A stretch of 20,743 nt of DNA from an uncultured Atopobium sp. (GCA_938045565.1 CALIAZ010000033.1:1-20743); one strand, 5' to 3'; shown: positions 6,896 through 14,704, numbered from the stretch's first letter. Program-made: numbers and translations. The notes: a model not told the origin generated them from the letters alone.

Positions 6896-8595
6896 TGAAG
6901 ACAGAAGTTAAGAACAGCGCCACAACTGCACGTACTTCTCGCCGTAGTGCGCTTACTATTATGTTGAGGCTGGTGGGGCTGGTTCGTCCTCTAGCTGGCT
7001 TTATGATACTTGCAATTTTGATGGGCGTTTTGGGTAACCTTGCCGCTACGTTCATCAGCATTTTTGGAGCGTATGCGCTGCTCAGTGCTATGGGCTTTGT
7101 TTCGTCTTTTCCTATGGTGCTGCTTTTTGGAGGCATGCTTTTGTTTGCCCTAGTCCGCGGTCTGCTGCGTTATGCCGAGCAGGAATGTAATCACTTTATT
7201 GCGTTTAAACTGCTTGCGCTTATTAGAGACCGTGTGTTTACGGCACTCAGAAAGCTTGCTCCTGCAAAGCTTGAGGTGAAGAATAAGGGCAACCTGATAA
7301 GCGTCATTACCTCAGACATTGAGCTACTTGAGGTTTTCTACGCACATACTATCTCACCTATCTGTATTGCGGTTGTTTTCTGCATTGTTATGGTGTGGTT
7401 TATTGTGGGCAGCACCAACTGGATTTTGGGTGTTATTGCATTTGTCTCTTACCTGGTGGTTGGTGTGGCAATTCCGCTTGCTATGTCTAAACACTCCGAG
7501 CAAGACTCTGCTGAGGCAAGAGATCTTGCTGGTAAGCTTTCTACGGTTACCCTTGATAACCTGCGTGGTCTTGACGAGATTCTGCAATATAACATCGGTA
7601 CACAGATGATCGAGGAAACAAGTCAACTAGCTGACCAGTTAAGTGACAGACAACAGGCAGTTAAGAAGGCATTTGGTGTCAACGACGCCGTTACTTCAAC
7701 GGTTATTTTGCTCTCCGGTCTGGTCATGTTCTTTAGTTCGTTCTATCTAGCCTATAACCAGCAGATTCTTATGAATGAAGCTTTCATCGTCACCATTGCA
7801 TTGATGAGCTCGTTTGGACCTGTTGTTGCTCTGGCAGCACTTGGTACAACGCTGACCAGTACGTTTGCTGCGGGTAATCGTGTTTTGGATATTCTGGACG
7901 AGAAACCCCTGGTTGAAGATGTAGTTGACCAAAAAGACATCTCATATAAGGGCGTGCGTGTCTCTGAGCTCTCATTTGCGTACGATAACGAGCAGATTCT
8001 GGACAACATTTCTGTGGACATTCCTACCGATAAGATCGTGGGAATTGTGGGAAAGAGTGGCTCGGGTAAGTCCACATTGCTTAAACTCTTGATGCGTTTT
8101 TGGCCAGCAACACCTGGCGCCATTGAGATTTCTGGAACCCCTTTGGAGCAGATTAATACCTCTAACCTGCGTGATCTTGAAAGTTTCATGACGCAGGATA
8201 CGCATTTGTATCACGATTCCATCAAGAACAATCTGCGCATTGCAAAGCTTGATGCAACGGATGAAGAGATTATTGAGGCGTGTAAGAAGGCTTCAATTCA
8301 CGAGTACATTTCCACACTGCCTCAGGGTTACGACACGCCTGTTGCAGAGCTTGGTGACTCGCTTTCTGGTGGAGAGCGCCAGCGTATTGGTCTTGCGCGC
8401 GCATTTTTGCACGATGCGCCACTCATGCTGCTTGACGAGCCAACCAGTAATCTGGACAGCTTAAATGAGGCTATTATCTTGCGCTCACTTGATAAAGAAA
8501 CTGAGTGCAAGTCTGTGGTTCTTGTCTCACACAGGGCTTCTACCATGGGAATTGCAGATGTTGTTTACACCGTTGATGGGGGACGAGTGAGCTAA
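6895..8595 (+). CDS. cydC: CydC-like ABC transporter, fused permease and ATPase
   Basis: A 566-residue partner of the preceding protein. Membrane helices occupy about residues 20-320. The CydC-like loop is RGLLRYAEQECNH (88-100) with NKGNLISVITSDIELLEVFY (130-149). The ATPase domain has Walker A GKSGSGKST (386-394), a normal Q-loop (SFMTQDTHLY), signature LSGGERQR (490-497), Walker B LMLLDEP (510-516) and H-loop His547. TAATG overlaps place it in one translationally coupled unit with its neighbours. The two genes together would make an asymmetric heterodimer, the usual CydDC design, with this subunit having the more canonical site. Substrate unknown; a cysteine, glutathione-like thiol or haem is the family expectation. 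Confidence 0.82.
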   Translation: MKTEVKNSATTARTSRRSALTIMLRLVGLVRPLAGFMILAILMGVLGNLAATFISIFGAYALLSAMGFVSSFPMVLLFGGMLLFALVRGLLRYAEQECNHFIAFKLLALIRDRVFTALRKLAPAKLEVKNKGNLISVITSDIELLEVFYAHTISPICIAVVFCIVMVWFIVGSTNWILGVIAFVSYLVVGVAIPLAMSKHSEQDSAEARDLAGKLSTVTLDNLRGLDEILQYNIGTQMIEETSQLADQLSDRQQAVKKAFGVNDAVTSTVILLSGLVMFFSSFYLAYNQQILMNEAFIVTIALMSSFGPVVALAALGTTLTSTFAAGNRVLDILDEKPLVEDVVDQKDISYKGVRVSELSFAYDNEQILDNISVDIPTDKIVGIVGKSGSGKSTLLKLLMRFWPATPGAIEISGTPLEQINTSNLRDLESFMTQDTHLYHDSIKNNLRIAKLDATDEEIIEACKKASIHEYISTLPQGYDTPVAELGDSLSGGERQRIGLARAFLHDAPLMLLDEPTSNLDSLNEAIILRSLDKETECKSVVLVSHRASTMGIADVVYTVDGGRVS

Positions 8596-8912
8596 TGACA
8601 CCTGAAGAAATTGAGCAGAAACGTCAAAAAGAAAAAGATCTTATTTCGCTCATGATTCGTTTTTATTGCGAGAAGTACCACCACACCAAAGCTCATGAGC
8701 CTCTGTGTGACGAGTGCGCTGAGCTTGAGAAGTATGCGCATACGCGTGTGGACCGCTGTCCTCACATTGAGACAAAGACGTTTTGCTCAAAATGCAAATC
8801 GCATTGCTACGGCAAAGAGATGCGCGCTCGTGTTAAAGAAGTCATGAGAACTGCTGGCCCTCGACTTTTGTTGCACCATCCAATTCTTGTGATTAAGCAC
8901 GCGCTTCAATAA
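8595..8912 (+). CDS. ygbA: YgbA-like protein (nitrous oxide-stimulated promoter family)
   Basis: A 105-residue cytoplasmic protein rich in cysteine and histidine. The family pattern is clear: LMIRFYCEKYHH (19-30), LCDECAELEKYA (37-48), DRCPHIETKTFCSKCKSHCY, then VMRTAGPRLLLHHP near the end. The Cys residues at CDEC, RCPH, FCSKC and HCY suggest bound zinc or another metal, or redox sensing. In E. coli ygbA is controlled by the nitric-oxide sensor NsrR and has been tied to recovery from nitrosative stress. The biochemical activity is not established. Its start overlaps the cydC-like stop by one base (TAATG), tying it to the transporter. A strong terminator closes the operon. Confidence 0.85.
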   Translation: MTPEEIEQKRQKEKDLISLMIRFYCEKYHHTKAHEPLCDECAELEKYAHTRVDRCPHIETKTFCSKCKSHCYGKEMRARVKEVMRTAGPRLLLHHPILVIKHALQ

Positions 8913-8967
8913 CGCAGTCCTAGTTGACCCTGTACACCTTGGACATCTGCGATTTTCTCGCCATTTC

Positions 8968-9005
8968 ACGGTCTTCTCGCCAAAAGTGAGAAGACCGTAT
9001 TTTTT
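8968..9005 (+). terminator. Rho-independent terminator of the cydDC-ygbA-like operon
   Basis: A perfect 11-bp stem, ACGGTCTTCTC / GAGAAGACCGT, nine-base loop, then A and six T. Confidence 0.92.
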
Positions 9006-9112
9006 GAATCTTTTTCATTTGAAACATAACTGTTAACTCTGAGAATTACGTATTTTTATTGCGGCGCAATAGGTTTACAGTGACCTCTCGCTTTACAGAA
9101 GGAGGCACTGCG

Positions 9113-9772
9113 TTGATTAAATCTAAGAAAGCGTCATTTATTTTTAAGCTATTTATTGCTGTGATTGGCACCTTTGTACTGTGTGATTCTGCGGGGGTCT
9201 TTCGAATGAACTTCCGCATTTCTTTCTTGTATTACTTTACCAACATCTCTAACCTGCTGCTTGTTGCCTATTATTGGGGCGCACTGTTTCAGGCTTACAA
9301 GCATCCCGAAACCGCTCAGAAGCCATGGATGCCAACGGTCAAACACACGCTTATGCTGGGCATTACCGTAACTGGCTTGGTAGCTTACTTCCTGCTTGAT
9401 CACGGCGAGGTTTTTGTCAACGGCGTCTTTAAGTTCAACAATTTTATTCTGCATGATGTGATTCCTATCTGCGCCGTTTTGGACTGGCTACTCTTTGATG
9501 AGAAGCCAACTATGGGCTTCAAAGAGCCTCTGATCTGGCCTTTGTATCCGCTCACGTATTTTGCATACATCATTGTCTTGGTTCTTGGCTTTGGCGTGCA
9601 GATTAAAGAGAAGTCTCGCTGGCCTTATGGATTTATGGACTTTGACAAGCTAGGAGTCCCAACAGTTGCTTTGACCATTGTGATTCTGATTGTTGTCTTT
9701 GTTGCCCTGGGCTACCTTTACGTCGTCATTGACAAAAAACTTGGCGAGAAGATCAAGAAGGCTGAGGACTAA
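9113..9772 (+). CDS. Pr6Pr-family integral membrane protein
   Basis: A 219-residue protein with about six membrane helices, from FIFKLFIAVIGTFVLC near the N-terminus to VALTIVILIVVFVALGYLYV near the C-terminus. The sequence RISFLYYFTNISNLLLVAYY is typical of the Pr6Pr/FAR-17a-like family (six-helix proteins of unknown function, distantly related to AIG1-type hydrolases). A conserved His-Asp lies in FILHDVIPICAVLDWLLF. The start was set at TTG 9113 because AAGGAGG lies exactly seven bases before it; the in-frame TTG at 9059 has no ribosome site. It is a single-gene unit bounded by terminators on both sides. Function unknown. Confidence 0.8.
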   Translation: MIKSKKASFIFKLFIAVIGTFVLCDSAGVFRMNFRISFLYYFTNISNLLLVAYYWGALFQAYKHPETAQKPWMPTVKHTLMLGITVTGLVAYFLLDHGEVFVNGVFKFNNFILHDVIPICAVLDWLLFDEKPTMGFKEPLIWPLYPLTYFAYIIVLVLGFGVQIKEKSRWPYGFMDFDKLGVPTVALTIVILIVVFVALGYLYVVIDKKLGEKIKKAED

Positions 9773-9847
9773 TTTTAGTAAGGTTAAAAGCTGGGATGAC
9801 CGCAAGGCTAAACCTAGCGCGTTGTGGAGAAAATCTCAATTGATTGC

Positions 9848-9878
9848 AAAGCGCCTGACATTTGTCGGGCGCTTTTTT
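9848..9878 (+). terminator. Rho-independent terminator after the Pr6Pr gene
   Basis: AAAGCGCCTGAC / GTCGGGCGCTTT, a 12-bp stem with one G-T pair and loop ATTT, ending in six T. Confidence 0.9.
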
Positions 9879-9899
9879 ATGCCGTTTACGGGAGTACAT

Positions 9900-9928
9900 T
9901 TGGAATGCGGCGTGTGTGCTGGTAAAAT
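9900..9928 (+). promoter_or_regulatory. Promoter of the small-protein/MFS operon
   Basis: TTGGAA (9900-9905), 17-nt spacer, TAAAAT (9923-9928) with a TGG just before the -10. The spacing is ideal, and it sits between a terminator and a gene start, so this is one of the more convincing promoters here. Leader about 20 nt. Confidence 0.7.
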
Positions 9929-9954
9929 ATTAAAAAGTTGATGAAGGAGGTACT

Positions 9955-10176
9955 ATGTCACTGTATCGTCATCTACGTTCTAGTTTGGGATCAGCCCAAA
10001 AAATTGCGCTTGCTGCCAGCACTTTTGTCATGACAATTGCGCTACCCGTTATCGCATTAGCTGATGTTATTGATACGCCAAGAGTCGGTAGATCATCTAG
10101 TTTCTTAGCCATGGCTGCAGTTTCTACTCTTGTGGCAGTAATTGGCCTTATTATGATCATAAGGCGTCGCAGGTAA
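9955..10176 (+). CDS. Small exported membrane protein
   Basis: A 73-residue protein with a signal-peptide-like N-terminus (basic start, then IALAASTFVMTIALPVIALA ahead of DVIDT). A short polar stretch, DTPRVGRSSS, comes next, then a second hydrophobic segment (FLAMAAVSTLVAVIGLIMII) and a terminal Arg cluster RRRR. The layout, signal peptide then spacer then helix then positive tail, is that of sortase substrates and small anchored peptides. No LPXTG-like motif is present. AAGGAGG precedes the ATG by four bases. It is the first gene of an operon with an MFS transporter that starts 4 nt after its stop. The family was not recognised. Confidence 0.75.
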   Translation: MSLYRHLRSSLGSAQKIALAASTFVMTIALPVIALADVIDTPRVGRSSSFLAMAAVSTLVAVIGLIMIIRRRR

Positions 10177-10180
10177 AACC

Positions 10181-11410
10181 TTGTCCACAACACAGCAGCT
10201 TCTTCCCAAAAAAGAAGTCACTACCTTTGCATTTGCGATGTGCCATTTTGTAGTTGACTTTGCATGTGTATCTACAATGCTCTGCGCGGTAAGTCGAGTG
10301 TTGGGAGAGTCTGGCCAGGGCTCACTTGAGTTAGTTGCATTGAGTATTCTGCTCTACGACGTTGTGGCCTTTGCGTTCCAACTGCCAGTTGGTATTGCCT
10401 TAGACAAGTTAGATAAAAACTCATCTGCTACAATGCTCTCATATGCGCTGGTTGGCGGCGGAGTGTTACTTTCGCTTGTTCCTGTTGCATTTCTTGAGTG
10501 GCTTGCAGTTTTGTTGCTTGCTGTTGGAAACGCGCTTTTCCATTGCGCAGGAGGACTTTGCGTACTTAATATCTCGCAAAAACATGCGGGGCCATCGGGA
10601 ATCTTTATTGCAACAGGCGCGGTAGGAGTATTTTTAGGCACGTTTAGCGCACAGTACGGAAGACTTCAAGTTGCGTTTTCCCTGCTTGTCTTGCTGTTCT
10701 TATGCGCAAGCATTACCCGAGTGGTGCAAAAGGTTAATAAAAAGTATTGGAATATACATAACGTCCCCTTTGCCATTCCTGAGCTCTCTTCTCGCTCTCT
10801 GATTGCAATTGTCCTGCTCTGCTTTGTGGTTGCGCTGAGAAGCTACACTGGCATGGTCATGGCGTTTCCTTGGAAGAGCGAAGTACTTCTGTTAGGCCTC
10901 AGCATTTTTGGTGTATTTGCAGGTAAAGCTCTTGGTGGACTGGTTGCCGACCGCATTGGTTTTAGAACTACAGCAATCTTCTCGCTCATCGCCGCAGCTA
11001 CTTTATTTGTGCCTTCATGGGAAATTCCGCTTATGGGTCTCCTAGGTGTGTTTTTCTTCAATTTTACGATGGCGATCACGCTGGCTTCTTTGGCCAATAT
11101 TTTGCACAAAGCAAAGGGAACCGCGTTTGGTTTAGCCAGTTTCTCTTTGGCACTAGGCGCGTTATTTGCGCTTTGTGGACTTCGCTTGGAGCACCCTTTG
11201 GTGCTTTCTGTTATGAGCCTGGTTTCGGTGCTTGCTTTGGGCGTAAGTCTGACTTTGGTCAAAGACTCTGTGGCTACGGGCCCATTTGGACACGAACGCT
11301 TAGCACAGGCTGCGCATGCGGCGTCGCAGGTTGAGCAGGTGTCACAAGCCGAGCAGGTAGCTTCAGGTGATGAAGTTGCTGTCACTTCGGACGACGAGTG
11401 TCATGACTAG
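10181..11410 (+). CDS. MFS transporter
   Basis: A 409-residue protein with about 12 hydrophobic segments in the major facilitator pattern. AFAMCHFVVDFACVSTMLCA (18-37) starts helix 1, FQLPVGIALDKLDKN has the loop 2-3 Gly-Asp-like feature, and GKALGGLVADRIGFR (near the second half's loop) is its repeat. GNALFHCAGGLCVLN recalls the fosmidomycin-resistance (Fsr) branch, but substrate and direction cannot be assigned. The last 35 residues are a hydrophilic Gln/Ala/Glu tail, likely cytoplasmic. The start is a TTG four bases after the upstream stop with only a weak AGG, so translational coupling is likely. An ATG at 10238 would cut into helix 1 and is less attractive. The end overlaps the next gene by eight bases. 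Confidence 0.82.
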   Translation: MSTTQQLLPKKEVTTFAFAMCHFVVDFACVSTMLCAVSRVLGESGQGSLELVALSILLYDVVAFAFQLPVGIALDKLDKNSSATMLSYALVGGGVLLSLVPVAFLEWLAVLLLAVGNALFHCAGGLCVLNISQKHAGPSGIFIATGAVGVFLGTFSAQYGRLQVAFSLLVLLFLCASITRVVQKVNKKYWNIHNVPFAIPELSSRSLIAIVLLCFVVALRSYTGMVMAFPWKSEVLLLGLSIFGVFAGKALGGLVADRIGFRTTAIFSLIAAATLFVPSWEIPLMGLLGVFFFNFTMAITLASLANILHKAKGTAFGLASFSLALGALFALCGLRLEHPLVLSVMSLVSVLALGVSLTLVKDSVATGPFGHERLAQAAHAASQVEQVSQAEQVASGDEVAVTSDDECHD

Positions 11411-11780
11411 CGGGACGGTTTTCTCGCCGTTTTTTATTACGATGATTCAGACATATACGTTTTGCCTGGTTCTGACCATTATTGTTGAGTTGACCGTTGC
11501 TCGTTCGCTTGGGATAAAAAACAAGCAAGCGCTGATGATTGTTGTTGCAGCTCAGATTTTTACTAATCCCGTTGCCGTTTTTATTACCAGCGCGTGTATG
11601 GACCCGATCTCGGACAGTGCACAGTATTACGGCTGTGTTATAGCCGTTGAACTGGCAGTTATTGTTGTAGAGGGTTTGATTTACAAGTACAAAGGCGTGA
11701 GTAGAGCTCCGTGGGGGCTATCAATTTTATGCAATCTTGCGTCGGTGTCTGTGGGCATTCTCGTTCAAACACTTATATAA
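11403..11780 (+). CDS. Four-helix membrane protein of unknown function
   Basis: A 125-residue integral membrane protein with about four helices. Visible blocks: FCLVLTIIVELTVARSLGIK, then QALMIVVAAQIFTNPVAVFI, YYGCVIAVELAVIVVEGLIY and the C-terminal ILCNLASVSVGILVQTLI. The pairs VEL (helix 1), TNP (helix 2) and VEL...EGLIY (helix 3) look like conserved polar features within the membrane. Similar small proteins occur next to exported short proteins in Firmicutes and Coriobacteriia, from memory and unverified. ATG 11403 overlaps the MFS stop by eight bases and was chosen over an ATG at 11367 deep inside the MFS gene. It ends the operon and converges on the metal-transporter locus. Confidence 0.72.
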   Translation: MTSGTVFSPFFITMIQTYTFCLVLTIIVELTVARSLGIKNKQALMIVVAAQIFTNPVAVFITSACMDPISDSAQYYGCVIAVELAVIVVEGLIYKYKGVSRAPWGLSILCNLASVSVGILVQTLI

Positions 11781-11787
11781 AAATTTA

Positions 11788-11820
11788 GCGAGAAACCCTT
11801 TGAATAGGAGGGTTTCTCGC
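11788..11820 (-). terminator. Shared terminator between convergent units, with the T tail on the reverse strand
   Basis: A perfect 12-bp stem, GCGAGAAACCCT / AGGGTTTCTCGC, with a nine-base loop. On the reverse strand it runs into TAAATTTTTA, so it should stop transcripts from the 46-residue protein gene and the metal-transporter operon. There is no T run on the forward strand, though it may still affect the MFS operon. The arms are two inverted copies of the 11-mer GCGAGAAACCC, repeated elsewhere in the window. Confidence 0.8.
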
Positions 11821-11849
11821 CAAATCTGGGTGATTTATGAGATGAAGTC

Positions 11850-11990
11850 TTAATGAACCATCGCTATAAGAAGAGCTCCGACCATAAGACCAATGGATGT
11901 TCTGAGTGCCGCTGAGGCTTGCCTGTGCAAGAGCTTTTGCGCACGAGTTGCGTGGGTGAGCTGGACGTCTGAGGTGTTGAGTGTATGCAT
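11850..11990 (-). CDS. 46-residue membrane-associated protein downstream of the Mn/Fe importer
   Basis: Reverse-strand ATG at 11990 (CAT at 11988-11990) opens 46 codons ending TAA at 11850. AAGGAGG sits four bases before the start, as strong as any site in the window. The protein has a polar, mostly basic N-terminal half (HTLNTSDVQLTHATRAQKLL) and a single hydrophobic C-terminal segment (TSIGLMVGALLIAMV), so a tail-anchored small membrane protein is expected. It lies 13 nt beyond the permease stop, and it also seems to have its own promoter that resembles the importer promoter. Family not recognised. It might assist or tune metal uptake, a role inferred only from position. Confidence 0.7.
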   Translation of the reverse strand: MHTLNTSDVQLTHATRAQKLLHRQASAALRTSIGLMVGALLIAMVH

Positions 11991-12003
11991 TGGTCCTCCT
12001 TTC

Positions 12004-12840
12004 TTATTTCTTGTCTAGTATATGCCTAAAAGTAAGCTCAGGTAAACTCTTTAGTATAAAAATAATACAAAAAACCACGCCGAGGGTGAGTCCAATCATT
12101 CCTCCAGAAGAGGCATCTAAGTAATAACTACCAGTTATTCCAATTAGAACGCTAACCGTGGCAATAAGCGGAGAAATCCAGAGCATATGCCGCATCTGAT
12201 TGGTAAGAAGCCTTGCGCAGGCACCTGGAACAATAAGCAGTGAGACTGACAAAATAACGCCAACTGCCTGGAGCGATATAACAATTGCAAGGGCTAGGGC
12301 AACAAGCAAGAATGAAGTGAGCGTTTTAGTAGAAAGGCCGATTGCTTGAACTTGCGTTGGATCAAATGAAAGCAAGGTCAGATCCTTGTTTTTAAGGATA
12401 AGCAGGATTGCAATAGGCAGGCCAATACAAAGAACTTGCAGCATATCGGGAGTAGTGACACCCAAAAGATTTCCAAAGAGTATGTGTGAGAGGTTAATTT
12501 GGCTTGGAACCTTTGATATCAGAACTGTTCCTAGCGCAAAAAACGTTGTGAATACAATGCCGATAGCAGTATCAGGACGCACAATTTGACTCTTTTTGAC
12601 TTGTCCGACCAACACCACAGTAATGAGGGCAAACACAAGTGCTCCCACTAGATAGGGAAGTCCTAGCAGGTGAGCAATGACCACGCCCGGGAGAATAGAA
12701 TGCGAGATTGCGTCGCCCATGAGTGACCAGCCCATATGCGTGATCCAGCAGCTTAAAAGTCCGCAGACTATGGCGGTTGCAATTCCGGTGATGAGGGCTC
12801 GTTGCATAAATGCGTATTGGATAATGTCTACCTCAGGCAT
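12004..12840 (-). CDS. Metal ABC transporter permease (ZnuB/MntC-like, Mn/Fe/Zn family)
   Basis: A 278-residue inner-membrane permease with about eight to nine helices. Family marks: CGLLSCWITHMGWSLMGDAISHSILPG (a helix-loop with HM...GDAISHS), then RPDTAIGIVFTTFFALGTVL. Later come VALALAIVISLQAVGVILSVSLLIVPGACARLL and SYYLDASSGGMIGL. This Mn/Fe/Zn ABC-3 permease set fits manganese, iron or zinc. The start was set at ATG 12840, with AGGAGG six bases before; it overlaps the ATPase stop by eight bases. A longer in-frame ATG at 12879 lies inside the ATPase gene. It is the third gene of the importer. Confidence 0.9.
   Translation of the reverse strand: MPEVDIIQYAFMQRALITGIATAIVCGLLSCWITHMGWSLMGDAISHSILPGVVIAHLLGLPYLVGALVFALITVVLVGQVKKSQIVRPDTAIGIVFTTFFALGTVLISKVPSQINLSHILFGNLLGVTTPDMLQVLCIGLPIAILLILKNKDLTLLSFDPTQVQAIGLSTKTLTSFLLVALALAIVISLQAVGVILSVSLLIVPGACARLLTNQMRHMLWISPLIATVSVLIGITGSYYLDASSGGMIGLTLGVVFCIIFILKSLPELTFRHILDKK
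12017..12046 (-). promoter_or_regulatory. Second metal-type promoter/partial operator before the 46-residue gene
   Basis: On the reverse strand TTTACC, 18-nt spacer, TATACT, the -10 lying 26 nt before the small-gene ATG. The block AGTATAT-G-CCTAAAAGT-A-AGC (forward strand, from 12017) matches 19 of 21 positions of the importer promoter at 14705-14725. The palindrome is only partly kept (AAAAGTAAG against TAAACTCTT, six of nine pairs). It overlaps the end of the permease gene, so part of the match must also encode protein. Confidence 0.5.
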
Positions 12841-13585
12841 GGAGCACCTCCTCAATGTGGGTATCTTCGGAAATACCAAGGTTCTGCAGGAGGGCGTCTC
12901 CAGAAAGAATTTCTTTTGAAGGACCCTGCGCGGTGATGGTTTTATTGATGACCAAGCAAAGCGGGAATTTTTGCTGGGCCAAATTGATGTCGTGAATTGA
13001 AACGAGCAATGTTTTGCCTTCTTTACTGAGGTTATTGAGCTGTTCGGTGATGATGGCCTCAGAGCGAGCGTCTACTCCCGCAAACGGTTCGTCGAGAAAT
13101 ACCAGCTCAGCAGCTTGCGCTATTCCGCGTGCCACAAAAACACGCTTTCTTTGTCCGCCCGAGAGTTGGGCAAGTGGACGATCTGCAAGGTCGGCCAAGT
13201 TAACGCGTTCAAGCGCTTGGGCAACCAGCTCTTTGTCCTGAGTGGAAGGTATGCGCATCCAACCCTGATGAACATATCTTCCCTGCATAACAACGTCTTT
13301 TACGAGCAGCGGAAACGTTGCGTCAATTGCCTCCGTTTGAGGGACGTAAGCAACTTTTCCCTGCTGGCGCGCCTGTGAAAGAGGTTGCTGACCCCAAGTA
13401 AGTGACCCCTCCCATGCGATGGTGTCCATCAGTGCTTTGAAGAGCGTAGATTTACCGGCGCCATTGACGCCAACAAGTGCGCAAAGATCTCCTGTTGAAA
13501 GCGAGAAATTCACGTCATAAATGATGGGTTTCTCGCGATCTTTTTTCTGGTACCAGGCGCAAAGTTGTGAAACACAAAGATTCAT
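12833..13585 (-). CDS. Metal ABC transporter ATP-binding protein
   Basis: A 250-residue ATPase energising metal import. Walker A GVNGAGKST (39-47), Q-loop Gln83 (AYVPQ), signature LSGGQRKR (141-148), Walker B LVFLDEP (161-167) and H-loop His198 are all intact. AYVPQTEAIDATFPLLVKDVV is typical of the MntB/ZnuC/PsaB group. It starts nine bases after the lipoprotein stop, with GGAAGG from the end of the lipoprotein gene serving as the ribosome site. It overlaps the permease start by eight bases. Confidence 0.92.
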   Translation of the reverse strand: MNLCVSQLCAWYQKKDREKPIIYDVNFSLSTGDLCALVGVNGAGKSTLFKALMDTIAWEGSLTWGQQPLSQARQQGKVAYVPQTEAIDATFPLLVKDVVMQGRYVHQGWMRIPSTQDKELVAQALERVNLADLADRPLAQLSGGQRKRVFVARGIAQAAELVFLDEPFAGVDARSEAIITEQLNNLSKEGKTLLVSIHDINLAQQKFPLCLVINKTITAQGPSKEILSGDALLQNLGISEDTHIEEVLHA

Positions 13586-13593
13586 TGCACATA

Positions 13594-14622
13594 CTACCTT
13601 CCCATAAGACCAGATACGATTGCGTCTGCATCGTGTTGCAGAAGGTCAAGATAGGTGGGCACGGGTCCGTCGGCTTCCGAAAGAGAGTCGACGTACAGGA
13701 TGTTTTTCTCGTCAGTTTTGAAAGTAGCGCCTGTTTCATCAGCTACTTGTTGCATTGCCTTGGGGCTTACCGTGGACTCACAAAAAACCGCAGGAATTTG
13801 TTGAGATTTTACGGCCTCAACAACCTTAGCAATCTGCTGTGGAGTACCTTCATCTGCGGCGTTGACGGCCCAGAGATAGAGCTCCTTCATGTTGGTATCA
13901 CGACACAGATATGAAAACGCTCCTTCGCAGGTTACAAGTGTGCGCTGGCTCTCCGGTAGGGCGCTGAGCTCTTCAATCAGGTGAGAGGAGATATTGTCGA
14001 GCTCCTTTTTGTATGCGTTTCCGTTGGCCTCGAAGTCCTTAGCGTGATTGGGGACAAGGTTGCTTAGCGCGCGGACGATATTCTCGACATAAATCTTGCC
14101 GTTTGTAGGAGACATCCATGCGTGCGGATTGGCTTGGCCCTGGTAGTCGCCTTCTGCGATGGGGATGGCAGTGATGCCTTCGCTGAGGTCAGCGCGCTGC
14201 GCAGGCGAGTCGTCAACGAAGCGCTCAAACCAACGCTCAAGCCCCAGGCCATTGTTGAGGATAAGCTGGGCTTTCTGCGCGCGCTTGAGGTCGTCGGGAG
14301 TGGGCTCGTAGTCATGAATTTCAGCGCCAGCCTTAGTAATGGATTCTACCTGGCAGAACTCGCCTGCTACGCGAGAAGCCATATCTTGGATGACGGTGAA
14401 GGTAGTCAAGACAAGGGGAGCCGATGAGTTCTGGTTTGATGTAGAGTCTGAATTGGTTGCAGAATTGCGTAATCCGCAAGCAGAGAGCGAGGCGATGGCA
14501 ATTGTAGAACTTGCGACAATCAGAGACATCGCTGACCTGCGGGTTAGGAGAGGGTTGCGGTGAGTGTGCGGTTGCAGGTTTGTATGCGGGCGCAGATTTG
14601 CAGCTGTTGAGTGATGTTTCAT
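13594..14622 (-). CDS. Metal-binding lipoprotein of the importer (PsaA/MntA-like)
   Basis: A 342-residue solute-binding lipoprotein, the extracellular capture subunit. A twin-arginine-like LLTRRSAMSLI (25-35) precedes the hydrophobic core; the lipobox LSAC ends at Cys49, followed by a Ser/Asn/Thr-rich linker. Likely metal ligands are His103 (AEIHDYEPTPDD), His167 (NPHAWM), Glu233 (TCEGAFSYL) and Asp312 (LYVDSLSE). The Glu at the third position is the manganese/iron-type set (as in PsaA), not the His-rich zinc type. The zinc-type acidic-His loop is absent. An odd feature is the long n-region before the signal core, with five His residues in the first 21 residues. GAAGGAAG precedes the ATG. Expected to be repressed by a DtxR/MntR regulator, from the operator upstream. 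Confidence 0.9.
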   Translation of the reverse strand: MKHHSTAANLRPHTNLQPHTHRNPLLTRRSAMSLIVASSTIAIASLSACGLRNSATNSDSTSNQNSSAPLVLTTFTVIQDMASRVAGEFCQVESITKAGAEIHDYEPTPDDLKRAQKAQLILNNGLGLERWFERFVDDSPAQRADLSEGITAIPIAEGDYQGQANPHAWMSPTNGKIYVENIVRALSNLVPNHAKDFEANGNAYKKELDNISSHLIEELSALPESQRTLVTCEGAFSYLCRDTNMKELYLWAVNAADEGTPQQIAKVVEAVKSQQIPAVFCESTVSPKAMQQVADETGATFKTDEKNILYVDSLSEADGPVPTYLDLLQHDADAIVSGLMGR

Positions 14623-14704
14623 GGTAACTTCCTTCGTAGAGATTAGAGCTGGTAGTCGCGAAATTGGGAACGTGGGACTAGGAGCTCAACGGGTTTCTCG
14701 CTAT

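Noticed and set aside
9113..9772. Naming the Pr6Pr protein as a haemolysin or lipid hydrolase
   Set aside because: Only the six-helix layout and family-like motifs support it; no catalytic site can be certified.
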